Shown: positions 1 through 7,087 of the stretch, one piece after another
How positions within the stretch are numbered: position 1 is the stretch's first letter
Layout of the letters: each line of letters starts with the position of its first letter
Assembly: GCA_021156365.1 (NCBI GenBank)
Contig: JAJNDK010000009.1
Location: forward strand, 62,001 to 126,000
Direction: 5' to 3'
Origin: Bacteroidota bacterium
GTDB taxonomy: Bacteria > Bacteroidota > Bacteroidia > B-17B0 > Aurantibacillaceae
DNA length: 64,000 nucleotides
The notes under the pieces: model-generated
Seen by the model: only the letters and a program-made list of their open reading frames with translations
Databases searched by the model: none
What the model was told of the DNA's origin: nothing
Translations under genes and position numbers: made by a program

Positions 1-381
1 ACGGATCTGCCCAACTGGACCCTCGCCCAACTGGAACTGTTTACAGAAGCCATCATGGGCGGTTATCATAGCTATACGGAAAACGGGGTCTATTACGAAC
101 ACTATGATGTAGAGAGCCTGACAAAAACAATTCCGAACCGGCTGAGCTTATTGATCCCGATCCTCCGCATCGAAAAAGAAAGAGGTCCCGGGTACCCTGA
201 GCTATCGATCATCATCCGGCAGAACATTCATTTTATAAATGACCATTTTGATATAGTGCTCCGTAAAAACCCGGAGAACCTGCAAACAATACAACAGATC
301 GTTGAGCTGTCAGGCATTGCCGCATCACAGGATCAGGGGGCCATCGATCTGAAAAATAAAATTAAAAAGGCCGGGAACTAA
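1..381 (+). CDS. C-terminal part of an unidentified protein (5' end outside window)
   Basis: The reading frame is open from the first base to a TAA at 379-381, giving 126 visible codons. The upstream part and start codon lie outside the window. The visible part is soluble-looking, mixed alpha/beta in character, with an aromatic-rich stretch (YHSYTENGVYYEHYD) near residues 22-36 and a Lys-rich C-terminus. I see no membrane segment or known catalytic motif and do not recognise the family. An internal ATG at 55 exists, but the frame continues upstream without a stop, so the gene is more likely truncated by the window edge than short. Confidence 0.6.
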   Translation, partial: TDLPNWTLAQLELFTEAIMGGYHSYTENGVYYEHYDVESLTKTIPNRLSLLIPILRIEKERGPGYPELSIIIRQNIHFINDHFDIVLRKNPENLQTIQQIVELSGIAASQDQGAIDLKNKIKKAGN

Positions 382-412
382 GCGTTATTCCCCCCGCTCC
401 GAGCATGTCCCA

Positions 413-428
413 TCCCGAGGTTTCGGGA
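413..428. repeat. Small palindrome, TCCCGA/TCGGGA arms
   Basis: TCCCGA (413-418), a GGTT loop and TCGGGA (423-428) form a perfect 6-bp inverted repeat between genes. The arms are the same as those of the dispersed CCCGATAGCTATCGGG palindrome found elsewhere in the window (10565, 39938, 53476), so this is probably a variant of that family. Confidence 0.5.
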
Positions 429-462
429 GGCAATGCTGCGGAATATCCGGGATCGCTACCCT

Positions 463-496
463 TTTTTATCGCAAAAAATTGGTATATATTTACATA
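463..496 (+). promoter_or_regulatory. Upstream element shared by the two reductase paralogues
   Basis: This AT-rich block closely matches the block at 1536-1572 in front of the second reductase: a TTTTTATCG segment, a few bases, then AATTGG and ATATATTTACATAA. TATATTTA resembles the Bacteroidota -7 box TAnnTTTG. It lies about 114 bp before the ATG at 610. Confidence 0.5.
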
Positions 497-609
497 AGTC
501 AATTTCGTTTATCCGGCCAATGGAGTGTATAAGCGATTTTTATTGCGGATATACAGTATTAGCGTCATTAAAAGATGTTCGCAGGTAACCAACAATGAAC
601 AGATAAGAT

Positions 610-1170
610 ATGAGAAAGATAATTGCAGCAATCAATATAACAATTGATGGATTTTGCGATCACACGGCAGGATTGCCGGACGAAGAAATACATCAACACT
701 ATACAGATCTGATAAGTAATGCAGATACGATCCTCTACGGCAGAACAACCTATCAGCTTATGCAATACTGGCAAACGCTGATAAAAAATCCTTCAGGCGA
801 AAAAACAATGAACGACTTCGCTGTGGCTATAGACAAGATCCCGAAAATTGTCTTCTCGCATACACTGAAAAATACCGGATGGGACAGCGCGAAGCTGGCA
901 GGTCAGTCTCTTGAAGAAACGGTTGCAGCATTAAAGCGGTCCGGCAATAGCGGGAGCAGAGACATTTTGATCGGCAGCCCGAGTCTGATCGTACAACTGG
1001 CAAACCTTCATTTAATTGATGAATACCAGCTTTGTATTCATCCTGTCATCATAGGAAAAGGTTTGTCATTATTTGAAAACATAAACGACAGGACTGTTTT
1101 TAAGCTCCTAAAGACTAAAACCTTTAGTAATGGTGCAGTGCTCCATTACTATGAACCGAAAAAAGAATAA
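610..1170 (+). CDS. Dihydrofolate reductase family protein (RibD C-terminal type)
   Basis: A 186-residue protein of the RibD_C/DHFR-like fold, the group that includes YyaP/YwjB-type proteins. Visible family features are the N-terminal strand followed by a TIDGF segment (residues 12-16), ADTILYGRTTYQLM near residues 38-51, a DILIGSPSLIVQL stretch near residues 118-130 and a C-terminal HPVIIGKGLSLF segment near 142-153, typical of the NADPH-binding half. Cytoplasmic, no signal peptide. The substrate is unknown; members of this group are often called pterin or riboflavin-type reductases without proof. A paralogue lies at 1586-2158 with a similar upstream element. Confidence 0.8.
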   Translation: MRKIIAAINITIDGFCDHTAGLPDEEIHQHYTDLISNADTILYGRTTYQLMQYWQTLIKNPSGEKTMNDFAVAIDKIPKIVFSHTLKNTGWDSAKLAGQSLEETVAALKRSGNSGSRDILIGSPSLIVQLANLHLIDEYQLCIHPVIIGKGLSLFENINDRTVFKLLKTKTFSNGAVLHYYEPKKE

Positions 1171-1247
1171 GAATCACTAACTCTCTGATCCAATAGCACA
1201 CTCCTGCTCTGCACCCCAACTCCTTCCAATCCCGAAACCCTAACCCA

Positions 1248-1460
1248 TTAGGTATTCTTCCTGGCGATCACCACGCATGCGATCCCGGCAACCAGGGCAA
1301 GTCCCCCGGCATACAGTGGCCAGCTTACCGTCTTTGTTTCTTCTTTATTGATCTCCAGCCGGCCCAGGTCCACAACTTTTTCCTTTTGGGTATAATTCAC
1401 CCCACGGATGATCAGCATGACCAGCCCTATAACGATTAAAATAATTCCGAACGTTCTCAT
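1248..1460 (-). CDS. Small two-helix membrane protein
   Basis: A 70-residue protein with hydrophobic helices at about residues 4-20 and 49-65, separated by a charged loop (KVVDLGRLEINKEE). The loop placed between two helices is characteristic of a conserved small Bacteroidota and proteobacterial membrane protein family (DUF3185-like). No enzymatic motif is present. It is transcribed opposite to both flanking reductase genes and starts with ATG at 1460. Function unknown. Confidence 0.7.
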   Translation of the reverse strand: MRTFGIILIVIGLVMLIIRGVNYTQKEKVVDLGRLEINKEETKTVSWPLYAGGLALVAGIACVVIARKNT

Positions 1461-1535
1461 AGTATTTGTATTTAGCTCAGGTACATTTAAAAATCATACC
1501 AGCTCATTCCCTGCCCGGTCCGCGCATCGCTCTCT

Positions 1536-1572
1536 CTTTTTATCGTAGAATAATTGGCATATATTTACATAA
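1536..1572 (+). promoter_or_regulatory. Promoter-like element of the second reductase gene
   Basis: Counterpart of the block at 463-496. It contains AATTGGCATATATTTACAT; TATATTTA at about 1560-1567 resembles the TAnnTTTG -7 box, which would put transcription start only some 12-15 nt before the ATG at 1586. Confidence 0.5.
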
Positions 1573-1585
1573 AAAACAGAACCCT

Positions 1586-2158
1586 ATGAGAAAAATAATT
1601 TCATTTATGCACCTATCGCTCGACGGTTTTGTAGCAGGACCGAAGGGAGAAATGGACTGGATCAAAGTTGACCAGGAAATTTTTGATCATGTCGGCAAGC
1701 GGATAAGCGAAGGCGACACTGCATTGTATGGACGGGTAACTTACGGGATGATGGAAAATTACTGGCCTACCGCAGGAGACAAGCCGGAAGCTACCCGGCA
1801 CGACATTGAACATTCAAAGTGGTATAACAAGGTTCACAAAGTTGTTTTATCAAAAACAATGAAAGACGAGGGTTTGACTAACACCACAATTATCAGCGAC
1901 AAGCTTTCGGACAGCATAAATGAACTAAAACGCTCCGGGAGTAAAGACATCCTGCTTTTTGGCAGCCCCACAGCAACACATTCACTTATGCAGCTGAGTT
2001 TAATTGACGGCTACTGGCTGTTTGTGAATCCAATTATTCTCGGGCAGGGAATTCCGTTGTTTACAGACATCAAAGACAAAATAAAACTAAACCTGGTGAC
2101 TACCCGACCATTTACCTGCGGGGTAACTGAGCTGAATTACACGGTGGACAGGCAATAA
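1586..2158 (+). CDS. Dihydrofolate reductase family protein (RibD C-terminal type), paralogue
   Basis: A 190-residue protein with the same fold signature as 610-1170: MRKIISFMHLSLDGFVAG at the N-terminus, DTALYGRVTYGMME near residues 49-62, KDILLFGSPTATHSL near 127-141 and NPIILGQGIPLF near 154-165. I chose the ATG at 1586 because the frame upstream runs through the promoter-like element, and because the MRKII start matches the paralogue. Cytoplasmic and probably NAD(P)H-dependent by family; substrate unknown. Pairing with 610-1170 and the shared upstream sequence suggest an old local duplication, although the proteins have diverged strongly. Confidence 0.82.
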   Translation: MRKIISFMHLSLDGFVAGPKGEMDWIKVDQEIFDHVGKRISEGDTALYGRVTYGMMENYWPTAGDKPEATRHDIEHSKWYNKVHKVVLSKTMKDEGLTNTTIISDKLSDSINELKRSGSKDILLFGSPTATHSLMQLSLIDGYWLFVNPIILGQGIPLFTDIKDKIKLNLVTTRPFTCGVTELNYTVDRQ

Positions 2159-2191
2159 CAAGGAAGCGCTTAATTCATAAGAGATAAAACT

Positions 2192-2644
2192 ATGACAAAA
2201 AGTAAATTACTGCGAATGGACAATGTCGGCATCGTGGTGGAATCCCTCGATGAGGTGATTTCTTTTTTCGAAGAGCTGGGCCTGAAGCTCGAAGGGCGGG
2301 CCACGATCGAAGGTGAATGGGCGGGGCGTGTCACCGGGCTGGGCAACCAGCACGTCGAGATCGCTATGATGGTCACCCCCGATGGACACAGCCGGCTCGA
2401 GCTTTCACGGTTTCTCACACCGGCTGTAATTGCCGATCACCGGAACGCTCCTGTGAATGCGCTCGGATACCTGCGCGTTATGTTCGCTGTGAGCAACCTC
2501 GACGAGCTGCTCGGCAGGCTTTACAAGAGCGGTGCGCAGCTCGCAGGCGAAGTGGTCCAATACGAGAATGCATATCGGCTCTGCTATGTCCGCGGACCGG
2601 AAGGACTTCTCATCGGGCTGGCAGAACAACTCGGTACTAAATGA
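2192..2644 (+). CDS. VOC (glyoxalase/bleomycin resistance) family protein
   Basis: A 150-residue vicinal-oxygen-chelate protein made of two beta-alpha-beta-beta-beta modules. Visible signs are LLRMDNVGIVVESLDEVISFFEELGL at the start of module 1, a metal-type Glu in VEIAMM and SRLELS, and module 2 beginning GYLRVMFAVSNLDELL and ending YVRGPEGLLIGLAEQL. Members are metal-dependent lyases, dioxygenases or drug-binding proteins; the substrate cannot be told. Followed after 9 bp by a DoxX gene, likely the same operon. The stretch is clearly GC-richer than its surroundings: my hand count for 2281-2340 is 41/60 G+C against 26/60 for 1861-1920. This suggests transfer. Confidence 0.85.
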   Translation: MTKSKLLRMDNVGIVVESLDEVISFFEELGLKLEGRATIEGEWAGRVTGLGNQHVEIAMMVTPDGHSRLELSRFLTPAVIADHRNAPVNALGYLRVMFAVSNLDELLGRLYKSGAQLAGEVVQYENAYRLCYVRGPEGLLIGLAEQLGTK

Positions 2645-2653
2645 GGCAATAGA

Positions 2654-3373
2654 ATGCTCGGCAAGCTCTCCAACTTCTACCACGAAGCAAAAGCCAACCG
2701 CTGGTTTCGGCTCTTCACGGTTTTTTGCCGGGTGGTGCTCGCTTTGGGATTTATTCCATCCGGCTATGTAAAAGTGGCGGGTGAGCGCTTCACCGGTTTG
2801 TCTTCCAATCATCCCCTTGGGCATTATTTCGATGCCCTGCATGATACGGGTTTCTATTATACCTTCATCGGGCTCGGACAGCTGCTCATTGCGCTCTTGT
2901 TGCTAATTCCGAGGACAGCGCTTTTGGGCGCCATTCTTTATCTGCCTGTTATCCTCAACATCTGTGTGCTGGCGTATGCAACCCGCTTCGAAGGAACACG
3001 GATCACTACGGTGATGGTATTGGCTAATCTCTACCTGCTCTGCTGGGATGCTGATCGCTTAAAACACCTCTTGCTTTTTAAACGATCCGGTGCAGAGACC
3101 GACACCACACCAAAGAAACCACTGAGCAACAAATTTCCCTTTGCGTTTTTTGGCGCTGTGGCTGTGGCCGTAGCTTTGGTCATTGCCCTCAATTTTTTAT
3201 ACGAGATCCGTCCCGGCAATTCCCCGGGCGACTGCAGGAGCGGATGCCCGGACAGCAGCTATCCGAAGGCCTGCGAAGGATTTTGTGATTGCATTCATAA
3301 GGAGGGCAAAGCGCTGGATAAATGCCTGGAGGAATATGAGCAGGCAAAAGGGAGAGAAAAGGCAGCGCAATAA
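2654..3373 (+). CDS. DoxX-like membrane protein with Cys-rich C-terminal tail
   Basis: A 239-residue integral membrane protein. Hydrophobic segments lie at about residues 20-40, 68-87, 88-107 and 113-130, matching the four-helix DoxX fold, with the typical FCRVVLALGFIPSGYVKV opening. A fifth hydrophobic segment at about 163-182 leads into a C-terminal tail of about 55 residues with six cysteines (CRSGC, ACEGFCDC, DKC pattern). The tail is not part of the usual DoxX core and may be a disulfide-stabilised or metal-binding domain. DoxX proteins are linked to respiratory or redox membrane complexes, but this one has no proven role. It shares the raised GC content of the VOC gene before it. Confidence 0.75.
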   Translation: MLGKLSNFYHEAKANRWFRLFTVFCRVVLALGFIPSGYVKVAGERFTGLSSNHPLGHYFDALHDTGFYYTFIGLGQLLIALLLLIPRTALLGAILYLPVILNICVLAYATRFEGTRITTVMVLANLYLLCWDADRLKHLLLFKRSGAETDTTPKKPLSNKFPFAFFGAVAVAVALVIALNFLYEIRPGNSPGDCRSGCPDSSYPKACEGFCDCIHKEGKALDKCLEEYEQAKGREKAAQ

Positions 3374-3445
3374 AGTCCGCCTCTTCAATTTACATGCAAA
3401 TAATCTCCCGCTCCGAAGCATCACCAATCTTTGATCCATATCACC

Positions 3446-3823
3446 CTGTCTTCCATTGCATGTATGCTATCCCGATCAAAATCGCCGCTATCTTCCAACA
3501 TACTACCGCTATCGTGAACAGGATTTACGCTGTCTCCTTCAGGATCACCGCTATCGTGAACACGATTTACGCTGTCTTGTTCAGGATCGCTGCTATCGTG
3601 AACAGGATTTACGCTGTCTCGTTCAGGATCACTGCTATCGTGAACATGATTTACGCTGTCTCCTTCAGGATCGCTGCTATCGTGAACATGATTTACGCTG
3701 TCTCCTTCAGGATCACTGCTATCGTGAACAGGATTTACGCTGTCTCGTTCAGTGTCACCGCTATCTTTTAACAGATCACAGCTATTGTGGGCAGGGCAAC
3801 GTTTATTTTCGGAAAGATCGGCG
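3446..3823. repeat. Tandem array of about 18 monomers of 21 bp (42-bp higher-order unit)
   Basis: Monomers begin with CTRTC at 3446, 3467, 3488, 3509 and then every 21 bp to 3782, with a decayed copy at 3803-3823. Neighbouring monomers alternate between two types (CTATCGTGAACA..., CTGTCTCCTTCA...), giving a 42-bp unit whose CTATCGTGAACA start recurs at 3509, 3551, 3593, 3635, 3677 and 3719. Because 42 is a multiple of 3, several frames stay open on both strands across the array, including a 198-codon minus frame with acidic 14-residue repeats. None has a credible start, signal or family match, so I treat it as non-coding. There are no unique spacers, so it is not a CRISPR array. It fills most of the 3374-4153 gene-free stretch; I see nothing clear in 3830-4150. 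Confidence 0.9.
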
Positions 3824-4153
3824 TTCCCGTATGCCGTTTTTGTTTTGGGCCATACAGCCGGCTTCCGCCACTTTTCGAAAAAATCCAACCACTTATCGGA
3901 TAAAAATAACCACCTGCAAAATCGCTGTAACTTTTGCGAAACCCTGTGCGTTATACTTATCAAAAAACAACCACAGCTGTCGCCCCGGCGCCGGCTCCAA
4001 AAAAAGGACACAGGCATGAAACACTACAGCCATCTTCTTTACCTCTCCTGTAGTATGCAGGGATAGATCGCAGGGACGGACACCTGCAGGACAGGTAAAA
4101 CAGCTTAACAGCGCAAACAGGTCCCGCAAAAAAATCTTTAATACTTAGAAATA

Positions 4154-4759
4154 ATGAGACAGAATAAAATACGGGTGGCCCTGTACATGGCAAACATGTC
4201 GGTACCCGAAAAACTTAAAAAATCAAAAAGAGTGGAAGGTGCCATTCTTGGTAATCCATCCATATTCGTATCGCCTGGAACCGCGCTGAGTGATATGACC
4301 AACGCCGCTGCCGCCCTCGAAACGGCATGGAACAATACAGAGGACGGGGGAAAAAGCCTCACTGCTATCATGCGCAACAAGGAAGAGCTCTTCGACGCGG
4401 CTATGCTGCAACTGGCAATATACGTGGAACTGACGGCTGCAGGCGATCCTGAAGTGATCTACCTCGCGGGACTGGATGTACGTCCGCTACCTGCTACACA
4501 TGCGCAGGCAAACTTCGAAGCGAAACACGGGAACGGAACCGGCCTCGTTCAGCTAAAAACAAAAGCGGTGAAAGGTGTCAGCTACGACTGGCAATACAGC
4601 AACGATAATGTAAACTGGACGGATGCGGGCGCCAGCTTACAGAGCCGGAAAATGCTGGAAGGCCTCAGCCCCGGTACACGCTACTGGTTCCGATTCGCTG
4701 TGATCGACAAAAACGGTCAACAGCCCTGGTCGGAGCCGGTGAGCCTGATCGTTGTGTAG
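4154..4759 (+). CDS. Fibronectin type III domain protein (Bacteroidota hypothetical family)
   Basis: A 201-residue protein without signal peptide. The first 110 residues are mostly helical and Ala-rich (NAAAALETAWNN, AAMLQLAIYVEL). From about residue 115 a fibronectin type III fold can be followed: YDWQYSNDNVNW, then LSPGTRYWFRFAVI and PWSEPVSLIVV as the last strands. Proteins of this layout are common in environmental Bacteroidota and have no known function; the FnIII part suggests protein or glycan binding. Stand-alone gene ending in a hairpin terminator at 4776-4804. Confidence 0.8.
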   Translation: MRQNKIRVALYMANMSVPEKLKKSKRVEGAILGNPSIFVSPGTALSDMTNAAAALETAWNNTEDGGKSLTAIMRNKEELFDAAMLQLAIYVELTAAGDPEVIYLAGLDVRPLPATHAQANFEAKHGNGTGLVQLKTKAVKGVSYDWQYSNDNVNWTDAGASLQSRKMLEGLSPGTRYWFRFAVIDKNGQQPWSEPVSLIVV

Positions 4760-4775
4760 GTTTTCTGAAGAGGAA

Positions 4776-4804
4776 AAAAAGGGCTGTGCACGGCTCTTTT
4801 TTTA
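4776..4804 (+). terminator. Rho-independent terminator after 4154-4759
   Basis: AAAAAGGGC and GCTCTTTTT form the stem around a TGTGCACG loop, followed by T residues. A nearly identical copy, including the TTTCTGAAGAGGAA lead-in, lies at 5584-5632. Confidence 0.8.
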
Positions 4805-4859
4805 GTCTTATTCGGCCAAACCTGAGGTATAAGCTTAGGCGCAATAGTTATATAAAACC

Positions 4860-4881
4860 ATGTGCCTCATACGAGGCACAT
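4860..4881. terminator. Perfect 9-bp hairpin followed by TTTT
   Basis: ATGTGCCTC, loop ATAC, GAGGCACAT, then TTTTC. It sits just before the degenerate reading frame at 4913. It may be a second terminator or an isolated palindromic element. Confidence 0.5.
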
Positions 4882-4912
4882 TTTCAAATTTGGTTATTAA
4901 TTTGTATCTTCA

Positions 4913-5066
4913 ATGAGTGAAACAGCCGAAAAAATATCTTCTTGACTTTCATATCGACAAATTGACAAACTCGATTGAAAACGTCATTACAAAAGACAGT
5001 TTTAAAACCGACATTTTACCATTAACACTTATCCGGTCTGGTCTGAATGTAACCACAGACACTTAA
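4913..5066 (+). pseudogene. Decayed gene fragment (DFHIDKLTNSIEN motif), frameshifted
   Basis: An ATG at 4913 opens MSETAEKISS and then stops at a TGA. One base out of frame, from 4944, the sequence continues DFHIDKLTNSIEN, VITKDSFKTD and ILPLT before a TAA at 5064-5066. The DFHIDKLTNSIEN..GDSF wording resembles the start of a widespread short bacterial protein family that I recall but cannot name securely. The break between the two frames and the missing remainder point to a remnant of about 50 codons. A -7-like TATCTT precedes the ATG. Confidence 0.5.
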
Positions 5067-5108
5067 AACTATTGTCAATGCTTAGTTCCACGGATGGCAG
5101 AGATTCAT

Positions 5109-5116
5109 TAACTTTG
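5109..5116 (+). promoter_or_regulatory. Bacteroidota -7 box (TAACTTTG)
   Basis: Matches TAnnTTTG and ends 8 nt before the ATG at 5125, implying a leader of only a few nucleotides. Confidence 0.5.
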
Positions 5117-5124
5117 TCATACGA

Positions 5125-5571
5125 ATGAAAAAGATCATCATTATCCTGCTTTGCATACTTACCAGGGCATACGGACAACAAGACACACTGGCCTGGCGAT
5201 CGGAATTGCTCAGTTCCGGTTTCAAGTTATTTGCAAAACACACTGACATAGATCCGGCTATATTGTCGCAGATCCCGAACCTGAAAAAAATGGCAAATGT
5301 AAAGGGGAAATTTAACGCGACGGATGTAGGTAATCGTGATCCGACAAGGCGGCTTTTTTTTGCGGCAAGCTCCGGCAATAAATGGATAATAAGCTATGAG
5401 CATGGAGGCATAGGCTATCACACCCACTGTTTGTTTATCACGATCGATACGGATAAAACGATCACTATTAAAGATACCTGGCGCGAATTCACTTCATTGA
5501 GCGGACTAAAAGAATATGCAGCCAAACAAGCGATCCCGATTAATAAGGATACCGGATATTCGGAATATTAG
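5125..5571 (+). CDS. Small exported protein, unknown function
   Basis: A 148-residue protein with a signal peptide (MKKIIIILLCILTRAYGQ, probable cleavage after YGQ). The mature part is polar with an IILSQIPNLKKM-like helix and beta-rich second half (KWIISYEHGG, THCLFITIDTDKTITIKDTW). No known motif. The signal peptide is strikingly like that of the gene at 5673, and both genes are associated with copies of the same terminator block, suggesting a local duplication of flanking sequence or shared origin. Start chosen at the ATG just after the -7 box. Confidence 0.65.
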   Translation: MKKIIIILLCILTRAYGQQDTLAWRSELLSSGFKLFAKHTDIDPAILSQIPNLKKMANVKGKFNATDVGNRDPTRRLFFAASSGNKWIISYEHGGIGYHTHCLFITIDTDKTITIKDTWREFTSLSGLKEYAAKQAIPINKDTGYSEY

Positions 5572-5603
5572 TTAAAGCAGTGTATAGGTTTCTGAAGAGG
5601 AAG

Positions 5604-5632
5604 AAAGAAGGGCTGTGCACGGCTCTTTTTTT
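5604..5632 (+). terminator. Rho-independent terminator, copy of 4776-4804
   Basis: GAAGGGCTGTGCACGGCTC followed by seven T. With the preceding TTTCTGAAGAGGAA it repeats the block after the gene at 4154-4759 almost exactly. Confidence 0.8.
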
Positions 5633-5672
5633 ATGGGAGGAATGGCAGATTTTTTTTTAATTTAGTATTCCA

Positions 5673-6032
5673 ATGAAAAACATCATCCTGTGCCTGTTTT
5701 GCATCCTGACGAAAGCCTATGCACAAAATCCGCAATTAGAGCTCCTGCGGAATAAGACATTCAAAGTCATACAAACAGACAAAGATCATCCTCAGTTCAA
5801 AGACACATATTTTATCTTCAGGAATTCAGATACCTTACTGGTGAAAAAAGATAACACGTTTTACAAATGCGCGTATTGGGATGGCGATGGCTATGTCATA
5901 GTACTGACCGACCTGCCTCACAACAAAGGAACAATAAGCTCTACCGATTATCTTGTTGTAAAAAAGCTGAAGAAGAACATGATTTCCTTAACAGACAGCT
6001 TACTGCTGATGAGAGTGAACAAGATAGAATAA
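5673..6032 (+). CDS. Small exported protein, unknown function
   Basis: A 119-residue protein with signal peptide MKNIILCLFCILTKAYAQ (cleavage after YAQ). The remainder is beta-rich with KTFKVIQTDK, DTYFIFRNSDTLLV and YKCAYWDGDGYVIVLTD strands, reminiscent of a small lipocalin-like or beta-sandwich domain, though I cannot assign a family. Likely periplasmic. It is followed after 12 bp by a membrane protein gene and may form an operon with it. Confidence 0.65.
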   Translation: MKNIILCLFCILTKAYAQNPQLELLRNKTFKVIQTDKDHPQFKDTYFIFRNSDTLLVKKDNTFYKCAYWDGDGYVIVLTDLPHNKGTISSTDYLVVKKLKKNMISLTDSLLLMRVNKIE

Positions 6033-6044
6033 GAAGATACTATA

Positions 6045-6434
6045 ATGAAATCATTTTTCAGTAACACCTATCCTTATAAGCACTGGCTGACTTCATTAGT
6101 GATCGTCCCCTTCATTCTGTTGATCGGAGATCTTATTTCCGGTAACAATACTCTAAACAATGCGCTTGCTGTCTTTGTCTTATTTATTCTTTTCGGATTG
6201 GTATGTTCATTTCCTGTATTTGCAATATACCTTTTAGTGTTTAATGTATTGATCCGAAAAACGAATTCCGTATTTATTATTAAAGCGATTCTTAACGTAA
6301 TTACAATTGCAGGTGTTTTTATTACCGTTAAATTGATCGGCGGAACAATGATGACAGTTGTATTGGCCGCATACTATTCGGGCGCTATCATTATTTGCAG
6401 TCTTTTCTACAAAATAAAAAAACAAACTACATAG
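6045..6434 (+). CDS. Small four-helix membrane protein, unknown function
   Basis: A 129-residue protein with hydrophobic segments near residues 17-31, 40-70 (long, with a possible break), 75-97 and 102-121, and short charged ends (KIKKQTT at the C-terminus). No motif recognised. It lies 12 bp after the exported protein gene at 5673-6032 and may be cotranscribed. Confidence 0.6.
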   Translation: MKSFFSNTYPYKHWLTSLVIVPFILLIGDLISGNNTLNNALAVFVLFILFGLVCSFPVFAIYLLVFNVLIRKTNSVFIIKAILNVITIAGVFITVKLIGGTMMTVVLAAYYSGAIIICSLFYKIKKQTT

Positions 6435-6530
6435 GCAATGTTGAACCCCCATCAACTCATACTCCATTGTAACCGTAAAAAAATGGTCCAACCCTTATAT
6501 GGGTCAAATAATATGCATTTCTATTTTCCG

Positions 6531-6538
6531 TATATTTG
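6531..6538 (+). promoter_or_regulatory. -7 box TATATTTG
   Basis: Perfect TAnnTTTG match 15 nt before the ATG at 6554. It argues against the in-frame TTG at 6536, which overlaps the box. Confidence 0.6.
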
Positions 6539-6553
6539 ATAGTTAGTCAAAGC

Positions 6554-7075
6554 ATGCAACCAAAAAAACGAATATGGAAAAAACACTATTGGCTGATCCT
6601 TTGTTCAGCTATTACTCTTGCCGGTGTGTTTATTTTCACCGTTTACGGACAAGGATACAAGCGGGATACAATTAGATTCCTATCCTTTTTGATGGTGCTT
6701 TCTTTGCCCTTTTGCTTATACATTCTTTATTTTCAATTTAACTCAAAAAGGTGGTATGCGAAAATTGTGGATACATTCGTGATGGTTGTTTATGTAGCAC
6801 CGTTTTTCGGAGGGCTTGTATTAGTACATAATTATTACGAGGAATTTCATCTTAAAAATTATCCGGCAACTGTTTTTGCAAAAAAAACCGGAACGGAGTC
6901 TGAAAGGACACGACATGGTAATGTTTATCATTACTCAACTTTTGAATACAGCTATGGGAGTAGCATATACAAACTAAGACTAAGCGATGGAAATTCCAAC
7001 TACAAAATGGGCGACAGCATAAAGCTAGAAATTTCGTATAGAAACCCGGAAGTATATAAAGTTGAAGAGAAATAA
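6554..7075 (+). CDS. Membrane protein with C-terminal DUF3592-like domain
   Basis: A 173-residue protein with three hydrophobic segments at about residues 13-30, 40-55 and 68-90, then a soluble domain of about 80 residues. The domain pattern (TYHYSTFEYSYGSSIYKLRLSDG, then GDSIKLEISYRNPEVYKVEE) resembles DUF3592, where a beta-rich domain ends in a xNPxxxKV segment. Function unknown. The start at 6554 was chosen from the -7 box just upstream. A related layout is seen at 24177-24956. Confidence 0.65.
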   Translation: MQPKKRIWKKHYWLILCSAITLAGVFIFTVYGQGYKRDTIRFLSFLMVLSLPFCLYILYFQFNSKRWYAKIVDTFVMVVYVAPFFGGLVLVHNYYEEFHLKNYPATVFAKKTGTESERTRHGNVYHYSTFEYSYGSSIYKLRLSDGNSNYKMGDSIKLEISYRNPEVYKVEEK

Positions 7076-7087
7076 TACGCTGTAAAA

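Noticed and set aside
1-381. A complete 108-codon gene starting at ATG 55
   Set aside because: The frame is open without a stop to the window edge, so a larger gene cut by the edge is more likely.
1466-1585. Longer N-terminus of the second reductase
   Set aside because: The extra 40 codons cover the promoter-like block and lack family similarity; ATG 1586 aligns with the paralogue start.
3446-3823. CRISPR array
   Set aside because: Monomers are contiguous with no unique spacers, and no cas genes are present.
3421-4017. Minus-strand 198-codon frame with acidic 14-residue repeats
   Set aside because: The repeat unit is 42 bp, so open frames arise on both strands and in more than one phase. 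No signal peptide, family match, ribosome-binding site or neighbouring operon supports translation.
4860-4881. Riboswitch or attenuator
   Set aside because: A simple 9-bp hairpin with T residues and no further conserved structure; better called a terminator-like palindrome.
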